Position numbers and translations under genes: made by a program
From: Methylobacterium sp. C25
GTDB taxonomy: Bacteria > Pseudomonadota > Alphaproteobacteria > Rhizobiales > Beijerinckiaceae
Direction of reading: 5' to 3'
DNA length: 64,000 nucleotides
Assembly: GCF_021352225.1 (NCBI RefSeq)
Contig: NZ_JAAUVI010000011.1
Span: 62,001-126,000, forward strand
In this document: positions 18,436 to 26,281 of the stretch, in pieces
Numbering within the stretch: the first letter of the stretch is position 1
Layout of the letters: every line of letters starts with the position of its first letter
Notes under the pieces: model-generated
Told to the model about the DNA's origin: nothing
Seen by the model: only the letters and a program-made list of their open reading frames with translations
Database searches by the model: none

Positions 18436-19122
18436 TCAGTCGCGGTGCCCGCACCCGCAGCCCGCCGCATGCGCGCCGCCGGGCCAACGGGAATTCCGGA
18501 TCACGCTGCAGAAGTTGCGCTTGCGGAAGCCCGGCTCCTTGTCCGCGATGACGTCGGCCTTCACGTTGCCGAAGGTGGTGTCCGGCTTGTGCCGGATGCC
18601 GTCATAGAAGGCCTGGATGATGTCTTCCTTGAAGTCCGGCGAGCGTGGGAAGGCCGAGACCACCGCCTCGCGTTCCGCGTCGGAATACTGGCCGTAGGTC
18701 AGGCCGAGCACGTCCATCTCGACGCCGGCCGTGACCAGTGCGACCACCGGGTGCATATGGACCGGAATGCCGGGCGTGGTGTGGAGCGCGATGGCCGTCC
18801 AGACCGTGTAGACGTCCGCCTCCGGCACGCTGTGCGTCTTCAGGAAATCGCGGGCCGCGTTGGCGCCGTCCACCTCGAAGCGCTCCTCCGCGCTGCTGTG
18901 GTCCGGCATCAGGCCGAGGTCGTGGAACATGGCGCCGGCGTAGAGCAGCTCGCGGTCGAAGCTCAGGCCGCGGCGCACGCCGGCGAGCGCGCCGAACTGG
19001 TAGACCCGGCTCGAATGGTTGAAGAGCAGCTCCGTCTCGGTATCGCGAACGAACGCGGTGATGGCCTGAGCCAGAGCACTGTCGGGAATGGCGGCGTCGG
19101 ACTGGATGGTCACGTTGCCCAT
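18436..19122 (-). CDS. HD-domain hydrolase, cyanamide hydratase-like
   Basis: The 228-residue protein has FNHSSRVYQFG (first metal His), GAMFHDLGLM (HD motif) and later ALHTTPGIPVHMHP, the layout of the Ddi2/cyanamide-hydratase-type HD family. Those enzymes hydrate small nitriles or isocyanides; other HD proteins are phosphohydrolases. A GGAG RBS lies 9 bases before the ATG at 19122. It is transcribed away from a GlxA-type regulator 118 bases to the right, which probably controls it. The Cys/His-rich C-terminal tail (about HAAGCGCGH) could bind metal. Confidence 0.8.
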   Translation of the reverse strand: MGNVTIQSDAAIPDSALAQAITAFVRDTETELLFNHSSRVYQFGALAGVRRGLSFDRELLYAGAMFHDLGLMPDHSSAEERFEVDGANAARDFLKTHSVPEADVYTVWTAIALHTTPGIPVHMHPVVALVTAGVEMDVLGLTYGQYSDAEREAVVSAFPRSPDFKEDIIQAFYDGIRHKPDTTFGNVKADVIADKEPGFRKRNFCSVIRNSRWPGGAHAAGCGCGHRD

Positions 19123-19239
19123 GGAGGATCTCCATTGCTCAGAGCCTGCCGATGAGCTACGGAGCTTCCGCGATGGCTGCAATCGTCTTAAAGCGGCGAT
19201 TTCTGCCAACACGCGCGCACTTTCTGCCACGGAACCATC

Positions 19240-20205
19240 ATGGCGCCCCGATCCGTCGCGATCCTCGCCTTTCCCGGCGTCCAGCTCCTGGACGTGGCCG
19301 GGCCGCTCGACGTCTTCGCCGAGGCGAACGCGCAGAGCGGCGGGGACGTCTACGATCTGGCCGTCGTCGGGACGGAGCCCGGCCCGATCGTCACCTCGTC
19401 CGGGCGCGGGTTGGTCGCGGACCTGGTCGCTCCCGGAGGAGCGTCGGAGCGCTTCGACACCCTCCTCGTTGCGGGCGCTCCCCGGATCCAGGAGCTGGAC
19501 GTCGGGTCCGGCCTGCTGGCGTGGCTCGGCCAGGCCGCCGGGCGCTCCCGACGCTACGGCTCGGTCTGCAGCGGCGCCTTCCTCCTCGGGCAGGCCGGTC
19601 TCCTGGACGGCCGCCGGGTGACCACGCACTGGGCCGTGGCGGAAGCCCTGGCGGAGCGGTATCCCGAGGCCAAAGTCGAGCCCGACGCGATCTGCCTGTT
19701 CGACGGGCCGCTGCGGACGGCGGCCGGCGTCACGGCCGGGCTCGACCTCGCCCTGGCGCTCGTGGAGGAGGATGTCGGCGCCGAGATCGCACGGCGGGTC
19801 GCGTCGCAGCTCGTGATGTTCTTCAAGCGGGGCAGCGGCCAGATGCAGTTCAGCCGCCGTGGGGTCAGCGCCCCGGTCGGCCGCTCGGCCCTGCAGGAGG
19901 TGCAGCGCTGGGTGGCGGCCCGTCCGGCCGAGGATCACGGCGTCGACCGCCTCGCCGCCCGAGCTGGGATGAGCCCGCGGCACTTCGCGCGCCTGTTCCG
20001 GGTCGAGACCGGCCTGACCCCGGCCGCCTATGTCGAGGACGTCCGGATCGAGGCCGTCCGCCGCCTCCTCGAGACGGAGGACGCCGCCCTGAAGCAGGTC
20101 GCCGGCGCCTGCGGCTTCCGCGACGCCGACACGCTCCGGCGCGCGTTCGTGCGCCGGGTCGGCACGACACCGGCGGAATACCGGCGTCGGCACGTGCGGT
20201 CGTGA
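19240..20205 (+). CDS. GlxA-family transcriptional regulator (DJ-1/PfpI plus AraC HTH)
   Basis: The 321-residue product has an N-terminal DJ-1/PfpI-like domain (AILAFPGVQLLDVAGPLDVF; nucleophile-elbow region SVCSGAFLLG with Cys) and a C-terminal AraC/XylS DNA-binding domain with two HTH units (VDRLAARAGMSPRHFARLF and LKQVAGACGFRDADTLRRAF). Family members sense small nitrogen or osmolyte compounds. It diverges from the HD hydrolase gene at 19122, suggesting that it regulates it in response to that enzyme's substrate. Confidence 0.9.
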   Translation: MAPRSVAILAFPGVQLLDVAGPLDVFAEANAQSGGDVYDLAVVGTEPGPIVTSSGRGLVADLVAPGGASERFDTLLVAGAPRIQELDVGSGLLAWLGQAAGRSRRYGSVCSGAFLLGQAGLLDGRRVTTHWAVAEALAERYPEAKVEPDAICLFDGPLRTAAGVTAGLDLALALVEEDVGAEIARRVASQLVMFFKRGSGQMQFSRRGVSAPVGRSALQEVQRWVAARPAEDHGVDRLAARAGMSPRHFARLFRVETGLTPAAYVEDVRIEAVRRLLETEDAALKQVAGACGFRDADTLRRAFVRRVGTTPAEYRRRHVRS

Positions 20206-20401
20206 CCGGTGGCCGGAACTCCGATCGCCCGCGCGACGACCGCCCCGGCGACGCAGCCCGTGAAGGTCGACCACCGCTGTCATTGCCCTGGCGCAGATAG
20301 CGGCGAGGAAGTGGCTATCCGGATTTTCGTGTGGAATTTCGCTGCAGGGTGCTTCCGGATTTCCGTCTTTCCTGTCGCCGGATCCAGATGTCGCCGCGGC
20401 T

Positions 20402-21601
20402 TTGGGAGCCCTTCCAGAGTGGCCCATCTGCTCCGGTGATCGGAGGATCGTTCGCCCCTCTTCGGCCGAGGCTGCCGATCGACGATCGAAGGAATGGAAT
20501 CCGGACCTTAAGGAACGGACGGCTACCACCAATGCTCGTCGTCCCGAAGGCACGTCGCTTCGGCAGAAGGAGCTGCGCGACCTCGTCAAGGCGCGCTTCG
20601 GGCATCTGAAGATCGCGGACGCCACCCAGCTGCAACGCGCGACGCACGAAGGAATGGACCTGCGCCGGGCGAGGCCGGACGGCGATCTCGTCTTCGGCGG
20701 CCGCAGGATGCTGGAGCGTCGGCGCAAGGGTCCGATCACGCGCGAGGCTTGGCGCGAGGCGCGGATGCGGCCGCTCTGCTCGCGAGGGGATACTTCGCAC
20801 TCGGGCAACCGACATTTCCGGCTGTCCCACGACACCTCGACCTGCAGGCTGGCCGTATATGGCCGGCCGGTCCTGCTGAAGCTCGCCGCGATGCGCGGCA
20901 AGGCCGGACTGCTCCTTCGACAGTTGGCTGCCTTGGCGAAGGCCAAGGCGACGAGCGTCACGTTCCGGGTCGACGCGAAGAAGCTGCACGTCACCTTCGA
21001 TCCGGCGGACCTGCCAGCTCACCCGGAGCGGCGGACTCCCGTCCACGCCGTCGCCGGACGGGCTCTCAAAATCGACCTCAACCCGGATTGGATCGGCCTG
21101 TCGGTGGTCGAGGTGCCTTCGGATAGCGATGCCTCGGACCTGCAGCAGACGCAGCTCCTGGACCATCGGCTGATCCGCCTGGCCGTGCCGGTCGAAGCCG
21201 GACCGGAACAGGTCCGCGAGATCCTGGCGGCCGCGGCAAGTCGGGCGACGGCTCTGGCCCGCGCCTGGGGCTGCGGCCTCATCGTCCAGGGGAAGGGCCT
21301 GGGCCGTATGCGCTCCGGGGGCGGCAACAGACGGCTCAACCGGCTGCTGAACTACTGGGTCCGAACCGTGTTCGGGCAGACCCTGGTCCGGCGCACCGGC
21401 CTCGCCGGTCTCGCCCATCGCGAGGTCTGGGGAGCCTACAGCACCACGATCGGAAACGTGAACTTCCCGGCCCCCGACGCCTGCGCGGCGGCGGCCGAGA
21501 TCGCGCGCCGCGGCATCGCGGCGTCGCGAGGGATCAAGGACGTCCTGCCGTTCTGCAGGCAAGAGGCGATCGCCGACCTATGGAAGGATCGGTTTCTCTG
21601 A
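20402..21601 (+). CDS. TnpB-related (IS200/IS605 accessory-type) protein, possibly nuclease-inactive
   Basis: The 399-codon frame has an uncertain start (TTG at 20402; no RBS). From about residue 60 it follows a TnpB-like plan: GNRHFRLS and GRPVLLKL beta region, then RuvC-I ALKIDLNPDWIGLSVVE with the aspartate, RuvC-II region WGCGLIVQGKGLG where glutamine (CAG) stands where TnpB has glutamate, an arginine-rich helix NRRLNRLLNYW, and RuvC-III GAYSTTIGN...PDACAAAAEIARRG with the last aspartate. The CxxC zinc finger of classical TnpB is absent. No TnpA and no element ends were found. It could be a domesticated RNA-binding protein or a decayed nuclease. The first ~60 residues may be run-on. Confidence 0.7.
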   Translation: MGALPEWPICSGDRRIVRPSSAEAADRRSKEWNPDLKERTATTNARRPEGTSLRQKELRDLVKARFGHLKIADATQLQRATHEGMDLRRARPDGDLVFGGRRMLERRRKGPITREAWREARMRPLCSRGDTSHSGNRHFRLSHDTSTCRLAVYGRPVLLKLAAMRGKAGLLLRQLAALAKAKATSVTFRVDAKKLHVTFDPADLPAHPERRTPVHAVAGRALKIDLNPDWIGLSVVEVPSDSDASDLQQTQLLDHRLIRLAVPVEAGPEQVREILAAAASRATALARAWGCGLIVQGKGLGRMRSGGGNRRLNRLLNYWVRTVFGQTLVRRTGLAGLAHREVWGAYSTTIGNVNFPAPDACAAAAEIARRGIAASRGIKDVLPFCRQEAIADLWKDRFL

Positions 21602-21758
21602 TGCCCGTGCTCTAGAAGGCCGCATGCCCGCAAATCCGATCGAGCCGAGCGCGGGTAGCCTGCGCGCCGCGGATTTCCACATTCCGTCCGATATCTGACG
21701 GAGAAATCATGCGCGCCAAGTTCAGCCACGCTTTATGCTTGCAGGGCTGGAGAGACGG

Positions 21759-21968
21759 ATGCCCGACGAAACGTGCCGAGCCGCGCGAGAGCAACTGCGC
21801 CATCAGTTCAACCGCCTGGACGACCTGTTGAAGCAATTGCACGGCAGCGAGCCGTGGCCGACCGACGATCTCGCTCTCTTGGATCTCGAGGTCATTATCG
21901 GTCACACGAAGGCGATCGAGGCCAGTCTGGACGAGATCGTGCGCATCGTCTCAATGACGAAGGGCTAA
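21759..21968 (+). CDS. hypothetical short helical protein (69 aa)
   Basis: The ATG at 21759 has a GGAGAG RBS at 21749-21754 and is preferred over the upstream ATG at 21735. The product is acidic and fully helical by its heptad-like pattern (RHQFNRLDDLLKQLHG, then LLDLEVIIGHTKAIEASLDEI). No family is recognised. Confidence 0.5.
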   Translation: MPDETCRAAREQLRHQFNRLDDLLKQLHGSEPWPTDDLALLDLEVIIGHTKAIEASLDEIVRIVSMTKG

Positions 21969-22000
21969 CCCCTCCCCTACTTCCGCGGCATCGGGCTGCG

Positions 22001-22150
22001 CTTCTCGATTACTGGCGGCTGGCCGCTCTTCCGCAGGAGGTCGTTGGCCGACACGTCAGCCTCGAGCTGTTCCCACGTGACGATGAGGACGTGCCGTATT
22101 CGATCAATGAGCCTCTGGTGACAGAGATGCGGATCTGGCCGACGGAGTGA
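22001..22150 (+). pseudogene. 5'-truncated remnant of an unknown gene
   Basis: The frame reads LLDYWRLAALPQEVVG, then HVSLELFPRDDEDVPY and MRIWPTE to a TGA at 22148-22150, with good codon use and alternating strand-like pattern. No start codon precedes it in frame. It is likely the C-terminal end of a lost gene; the family is unknown. Confidence 0.35.
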
Positions 22151-22167
22151 GATGTCGATGGTTCGGC

Positions 22168-22422
22168 CTAGCCCGACGCCCAGACAAGTCTCAAATTCTC
22201 GCCGGGACGCGCATAGGCTGTCAGAACGATCCCCCCGCCATCCTCGTGAACGAACACCGTCGTGAGAGGAGGAGAGCGCCCGCGTGTCTTCTGACGCGTC
22301 TGGGCTTCTTCGACGAGTTGCCGCACGTGCCGCTCAATATCGGCACGATCGGCAAACTTGTAGCTGGTGTCTCCCCACTCTACAGGTCCATCGTCGTGAA
22401 CATCGAAGATGTAGTGCGACAA
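22168..22422 (-). CDS. DUF6894-like short protein
   Basis: The 84-residue product begins MSHYIFDVHDDG and ends with TAYARPGENLRLVW, a pattern like the other DUF6894-type proteins at 3745 and 46218. The start is TTG at 22422 with only a weak RBS. Function is unknown. Confidence 0.6.
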   Translation of the reverse strand: MSHYIFDVHDDGPVEWGDTSYKFADRADIERHVRQLVEEAQTRQKTRGRSPPLTTVFVHEDGGGIVLTAYARPGENLRLVWASG

Positions 22423-22541
22423 GAAGCACCAAGGGGCTCACACAGCGCGATGCGAGCGGCCTCCTCGCCGGTCGTGGCTGTGTCTAAAGCGATACCTGGA
22501 GCCATTCCGGATTGTTCCTGTGCCGGAGTGACGGAACAGCT

Positions 22542-22706
22542 TCAAACATCAACCCGAACTCGGAAGTGCTCGATAAACCGCAGGCCATCCCATAACGCAA
22601 CGGCATGGCTGCCATCGGCAGCGTAAGCCAGAGCCATGGCCTCATCACCGTCACGAGCAGTGATCTCGCGAACTTCGAGAACCTTCTCGTCAGCTCGCAA
22701 AATCAC
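22542..22706 (-). CDS. hypothetical protein (54 aa)
   Basis: A GTG start at 22706, immediately after an in-frame TAG, opens a 54-codon frame with the pattern of a real protein: ILRADEKVLEVREITARD, a Met/Ala/Leu helix, then HAVALWDGLRFIEHF and a valine-rich end. Third-position GC is high. RBS is weak. It may fold as a small alpha/beta unit; no family is recognised. Confidence 0.5.
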   Translation of the reverse strand: MILRADEKVLEVREITARDGDEAMALAYAADGSHAVALWDGLRFIEHFRVRVDV

Positions 22707-22919
22707 GGTCTAGTAGCCCGTCGCATCAGTTAGAGGTTGGGGACCATCCCACATGGAGTCGCTGCTCCTCCATCAGGCTGGAGCACAGGCGCGTCTCTCA
22801 GTCGCCGACGTGCGGAATCTTCGGGGCGCTGGCACGAACGGTGGAGGGCTCGGAATCTTTTTGAACATCTGTCGGCGCAGTCGGTTCTCCCGACATCCCC
22901 GAACAATGGAGAACGCAAT

Positions 22920-23213
22920 ATGCGCCTCACGACAATCGCGCTTGCTTCGACGCTTGCTCTTTCACTGACTGGGTCTGCCTGGGCTCAGGCCTCGGCTGGC
23001 AGCAACAATGGCATGGGTAAGACCAATAGCCAGGAAGGCACCGTCAACAATCCTGGCAGCGTAAACGGAAAGAGCGAAGCCGGATCATCCTCGACCGGCT
23101 CCATGGAAAAGGGCTCCGGTAAGATGATGAAGGGTGACGCGATGAAGTCGGGCGCTGGCATGGAGAAGGGTGGTCAGTCCGGCGGTCCTGCCGAGCCGAC
23201 CCCCGGCCGTTGA
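22920..23213 (+). CDS. small exported low-complexity protein
   Basis: The ATG at 22920 follows a GGAG RBS and starts a classic signal peptide (MRLTTIALASTLALS, cleavage after AWA near residue 22). The mature ~75 residues are rich in Gly, Ser, Asn, Lys and Met with no secondary-structure pattern. Similar exported, disordered proteins are at 27309-27506 and 30470-30847. A strong terminator lies 21 bases after the stop. Confidence 0.7.
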   Translation: MRLTTIALASTLALSLTGSAWAQASAGSNNGMGKTNSQEGTVNNPGSVNGKSEAGSSSTGSMEKGSGKMMKGDAMKSGAGMEKGGQSGGPAEPTPGR

Positions 23214-23233
23214 TCCAAAGCTCCGCTGCGAAG

Positions 23234-23260
23234 AACCGGGCTTCGGCCTGGTTTTTCTTT
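23234..23260 (+). terminator. Rho-independent terminator
   Basis: AACCGGGC pairs with GCCTGGTT around a TTCG tetraloop (one G-T pair) and is followed by TTTCTTT. It ends the transcript of the exported protein gene at 22920-23213. Confidence 0.85.
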
Positions 23261-23381
23261 GCCTGACAATGGCTTGATGACCCGCGGATGAGTCTTTTAT
23301 CTAATTGCGGAAGTATGCCGAGCCGTTGAGGATGCTGCGGGCGTCGGTGGAAGAACGCTCGGCTCCCGCATAACCTGCGGC

Positions 23382-23492
23382 ATGGCCGACTATCACGAAC
23401 CCCGTTGGACGATCGTTTTCCCGGCGTTGGGCATCTGGGCGGGAGTGGCATTTGTTGTCTACCTGATCGGATGGCTGGCCGATTGGTGGTAG
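23382..23492 (+). CDS. very short membrane protein (36 aa)
   Basis: An ATG at 23382 opens a 36-codon frame: a polar start MADYHEPRW, one hydrophobic helix with glycine and valine, and a Trp-rich end (WLADWW). It is followed nine bases later by another short gene that begins MADS and also ends in a membrane helix with WLAGVADW, suggesting a pair of related tail-anchored proteins in one operon. Confidence 0.5.
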   Translation: MADYHEPRWTIVFPALGIWAGVAFVVYLIGWLADWW

Positions 23493-23500
23493 GCATCGCC

Positions 23501-23695
23501 ATGGCCGACTCCCCGCGCACTGAAACCCCTGCCCAAGCCTTTGATCGCTACCTCGCCGAGGCAGAGCGCCGGCAGCCGGTTCGGAAGCCACCGAAGCGGT
23601 GGGACAGGTCGACGATCATCCTGGCGATCGTTGAGGTGGGGATCGTCTTGGCTGGCTTGGCGTGGTGGCTGGCCGGCGTTGCCGACTGGCGCTGA
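23501..23695 (+). CDS. short tail-anchored protein (64 aa)
   Basis: The 64-residue product has a charged N-terminal half with the stretch AQAFDRYLAEAERRQP and a single C-terminal transmembrane helix (TIILAIVEVGIVLAGLAWW). The decayed gene at 45912-46130 has the same design (AAQFERYLQRVEKSVP then a C-terminal helix), so the two are probably paralogues. It is likely co-transcribed with 23382-23492. Confidence 0.6.
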   Translation: MADSPRTETPAQAFDRYLAEAERRQPVRKPPKRWDRSTIILAIVEVGIVLAGLAWWLAGVADWR

Positions 23696-23841
23696 GCCGG
23701 CTCGTTACTCCTCGGGACAACTCACGGTTTTCGCTTTGTCATCTCCCATCTGGGGGATGCTGAGCTCGGAATCGGCGTCGCCAATAAGCTGAGCCGTCCG
23801 CGTCCGTCTCGCGCAAGCCCGCGCGTGACGAGAGGCGGCCC

Positions 23842-24138
23842 GTGAAATTTACCTCGAAACCCCCGCAAGCGCTCCAGATCGAGCACCTTCACGAGCTAAG
23901 GCGACGCTGCGACGAACTCTACGATTTCCATGAACCTTACATGCGTTGGTGCCGCTTATTGCCTGCCTTCGCGAAGCTGGACGTCGATGCGCGATGGGAA
24001 ATAGACCGCTTCGAGTATGAGATCAGGTACGCCGCTTGGTACGAGCAGGATTTCAAGGCAAAGCAGGCTGCGTCCGCCGCGAAACGCAAGGCGACGATCG
24101 CCCGTAAGAAGCTCGAATTGGCTGAGAGCGGCAAGTAG
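23842..24138 (+). CDS. hypothetical protein (98 aa)
   Basis: A GTG at 23842 with a GAGG RBS starts a 98-residue, lysine-rich, helical protein with aromatic clusters (ELYDFHEPYMRWC, FEYEIRYAAWYEQ). No domain is recognised. Its stop lies two bases before the stop of the convergent SRAP remnant. Confidence 0.6.
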   Translation: MKFTSKPPQALQIEHLHELRRRCDELYDFHEPYMRWCRLLPAFAKLDVDARWEIDRFEYEIRYAAWYEQDFKAKQAASAAKRKATIARKKLELAESGK

Positions 24139-24140
24139 CA

Positions 24141-24360
24141 CTAGGCCGAATCCTTCGGCGCGTCGCCCTTTTTGCCGCGAGCGACGATGATCAGATCACC
24201 GTCGGGAAGCGGCCGCTGCAGATCCTTGGCTTCGTCTCATGGGGCTCGGAGCCAAGTGTCGCGTTCGTCCTCGGTCTTGAGGATCATCGGCATGGCCTTT
24301 TCGTGAATTGTCTTCACTGGCTCGGCAGCTTTGGTGGTCAGGAAGGCGTAGTCGCCGACG
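24141..24360 (-). pseudogene. SOS-response-associated peptidase (SRAP/YedK) remnant with in-frame TGA
   Basis: The minus strand reads YAFLTTKAAEPVKTIHEKAMP, then MILKTEDERDTWLRAP, a TGA stop, then DEAKDLQRPLPDGDLIIVARG to a TAG at 24141. In SRAP proteins a tryptophan (TGG) follows AP here, so one G-to-A change made the stop. SRAP proteins cross-link to abasic sites in single-stranded DNA. Only the C-terminal third is left; the catalytic Cys2 and Glu regions are missing. The plus-strand frame ending at 24509 overlaps it and is not supported as a gene. Confidence 0.75.
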
Positions 24361-24509
24361 CTGTTGAGCCCTTTATATTGGCACAGACTGAGAAGCAGGC
24401 GCCGAACGACGTCGTGAACGCCCTCTTGGCCGATCGGCTGACCAACGACGGCTTTCTGCCATACGTCGAGTGCCCACCCGAGGTCGCAGCCAAGGGCGAG
24501 TACGAGTGA

Positions 24510-24839
24510 TCAAGCCTTCCCGCCTTGGACGAGCCTCGGCTTCATCAACGCGGCCGGTAGGTCAGGAGGTGGCGGGGATTCGCTCTCCAGATCCACGAAG
24601 TAGATGCCGCACCGTGGGGCATATTTCGGTAGCCTGCGAGCGCCAAACCCTCGCTCAGGCTGGGCGTACTGGCACCGCGCAAGCGCCTTAAGCACATCGT
24701 CGAGGGAGGCCCTGGCTCCGAACCGCTCAGCTAGGCCGGCAAGCCGGTAGGTGCCCTTCCGGTGCGGGCACAGGATGCAGGCGACGCGCACCTTGACCCA
24801 CGGGTAATGCGCCAGCGTCGGAACGCGGGATATCGCCAT
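24510..24839 (-). CDS. hypothetical protein with CxxC (109 aa)
   Basis: The 109-residue basic protein has VKVRVACILCPHRKG near the N-terminus (CxxCxH, possible zinc site) and further cysteines at about positions 50 and 77 (ARCQYA, PRCGIY), then a proline-rich tail. A nucleic-acid-related role is possible but not shown. It is followed on the same strand by no clear partner; the gene at 24855 lies just upstream and may share its transcript. Confidence 0.6.
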   Translation of the reverse strand: MAISRVPTLAHYPWVKVRVACILCPHRKGTYRLAGLAERFGARASLDDVLKALARCQYAQPERGFGARRLPKYAPRCGIYFVDLESESPPPPDLPAALMKPRLVQGGKA

Positions 24840-24854
24840 CTAGCCGCCACCCGT

Positions 24855-25049
24855 TCAGAGGCGGCCTCGGGCGAACCCGTAGGACACCAGCCGCTGGCGC
24901 TCGCCCTCCCGGCGCTCGGCTTCGCAAAGATCGGCCAGCGCATCCCGGATCACGAGCCGCAAAGCGAGCCCTGGATTGCCGCCGGCCTTCGCGAGGTAGG
25001 CGTCGACAATGGCATCCGCCTCGCTCGGCAGCCGCGCTGGCAAGCCCAT
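24855..25049 (-). CDS. hypothetical short protein (64 aa)
   Basis: An AAGGAG RBS precedes the ATG at 25049. The 64-residue product is helical, with the stretch ADAIVDAYLAKAGGNPGLALRLVIRDALADL. It lies 15 bases upstream of the CxxC protein gene on the same strand, so the two probably form an operon. The function is unknown. It diverges from the gene at 25136. Confidence 0.6.
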   Translation of the reverse strand: MGLPARLPSEADAIVDAYLAKAGGNPGLALRLVIRDALADLCEAERREGERQRLVSYGFARGRL

Positions 25050-25135
25050 GAATCATCTCCTTGCGGATGGAACGTAAAGAGAACAAACATCGGGCTCGGG
25101 TCAATCGGAGGCCCGGCGAAAACCAGGGACCGTCC

Positions 25136-25390
25136 ATGGCGATCAAGACCACGCTCGTCGTTCAGAGCTTCATCATCAAACGGAAGCGATTGGTGGTCGG
25201 AGACCGTGAGATGACACCGACTGAGAGCGGCGCTCTGAAGAAGGCCGAGGCAATCGCCAAGCGCATCCCTGGTACGGCGGCAATCCGTGTCATGGCGGAT
25301 TACGAGACCGGCGAACTGGAGCGCGCGACCATCCTCGGCCAGTTCGGCGACGTGCGCGATGACTTCGCAGAGAGCTTTGCGGGCGGTTGA
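25136..25390 (+). CDS. hypothetical protein (84 aa)
   Basis: The ATG at 25136 gives an 84-residue mixed alpha/beta protein: TTLVVQSFIIKRKRLV strand pair, a helix EALKKAEAIAKRI-like, then TAAIRVMADYETGEL. The upstream ATG at 25061 is less likely because the added residues are unlike a protein. It ends two bases before the ATG of the next gene, suggesting an operon. Confidence 0.6.
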   Translation: MAIKTTLVVQSFIIKRKRLVVGDREMTPTESGALKKAEAIAKRIPGTAAIRVMADYETGELERATILGQFGDVRDDFAESFAGG

Positions 25391-25392
25391 GT

Positions 25393-25629
25393 ATGAGCCT
25401 CCACCGACGCCAGCGCTCGGCCCTTCTTGCGATCAAGCTGACCCACGGCGGTCTGCGCAGGGGCGCCTACCCGACGATGATGCCAGCGCTCGAAGCTGCG
25501 GGGCTCGTGATTGAGCGGCTGCGGTATCGTGGCCAGACGGCCGAGAGGTGTTGGTTTCTGACGGCAGCGGGGCGGAGGGCTCTGGCTGAGGCTAGAGATG
25601 TTGAGCCGAGGACGCCGGATCGGGATTAG
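25393..25629 (+). CDS. winged-helix-like short protein (78 aa)
   Basis: The 78-residue product has the look of a compact winged-helix unit: RSALLAIKLTHGG helix, PALEAAGLVIERL helix, and the wing RYRGQTAERCWFLTAAGRRAL, ending in an acidic tail. It may bind DNA. It follows the gene at 25136 with almost no gap. Confidence 0.55.
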   Translation: MSLHRRQRSALLAIKLTHGGLRRGAYPTMMPALEAAGLVIERLRYRGQTAERCWFLTAAGRRALAEARDVEPRTPDRD

Positions 25630-25734
25630 GGCCTGTTAATCTCGTGGATAGCGGGCACAACGTGCTAGCCCCGCTTGCCAGACACGCAACCGCAACCCGC
25701 CGCCGTGATTGCCCGACTCTCTACGGAGATCGGT

Positions 25735-25908
25735 ATGTTCAGCTTCAAAGAAACGGAGCCCGGTCAGTGGCATTGCGCCTTCGTGTTTCGCGATCAGACG
25801 CTCGCGGGCGGTGAAGGATTTGCGAGTGAGGTAATCGCCAGGAAGGCTGTTGATGCCTTCGCGAGCGGGGTCGGCATGGCACTGATCGACTTGCTCGGGC
25901 ATCAATGA
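25735..25908 (+). CDS. hypothetical protein (57 aa)
   Basis: An ATG at 25735 after a GGAGAT RBS starts a 57-residue protein with two strands (FSFKETEPGQWHCAFVF) and a helix. It overlaps the next gene by four bases (ATGA). Function unknown. Confidence 0.55.
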   Translation: MFSFKETEPGQWHCAFVFRDQTLAGGEGFASEVIARKAVDAFASGVGMALIDLLGHQ

Positions 25909-26273
25909 GCGACGCACCGCAACAAATGACGCTCGGCGGCTTAATCGACGCGCTCCGCCGCCTCGAACCCCGTCGCACGATTGCCTTCGAGTTCGGCGGT
26001 TGTTCGCCGACCGACTTCGAAAGCTACCGCGGTGAATTCGGCGGCTTGGCGCTTGGCTTCAGCAGTCGACAGGGCGCCACACTCATAGGCGACCTGATCG
26101 AGAGGGTGAAGGCTGCGTTCGAGACTATCTACATCACCTGGGAGGAAGAGACTCAAACGGTTTCCCGCGACACTCTGCTCTGGGTCGCGAACTCCGGCTG
26201 CATCAGTGGAACAGTGATTGTCGATGTCGTAGAGCGCGGAGCCATCGCGTACATCGTGACGGCGTGGCAATAG
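25905..26273 (+). CDS. hypothetical protein (122 aa)
   Basis: Translationally coupled to 25735-25908. The 122-residue product begins MSDAPQQMTLGGLIDALRRL, has the stretch RTIAFEFGGCSPTDFESYRGEF, and a C-terminal beta region. It resembles short phage or plasmid proteins in character, but no family is recognised. Confidence 0.6.
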   Translation: MSDAPQQMTLGGLIDALRRLEPRRTIAFEFGGCSPTDFESYRGEFGGLALGFSSRQGATLIGDLIERVKAAFETIYITWEEETQTVSRDTLLWVANSGCISGTVIVDVVERGAIAYIVTAWQ

Positions 26274-26281
26274 TGAGGAGC

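Noticed and set aside
18436-20994. 852-residue minus-strand open frame
   Set aside because: Only the last 228 residues (from 19122) are protein-like; the rest is the antisense of the GlxA regulator and TnpB-related genes, kept open by high GC.
24303-24509. 68-residue plus-strand frame
   Set aside because: Its first part is antisense to the SRAP remnant. The last ~40 residues look fair but have no start of their own.
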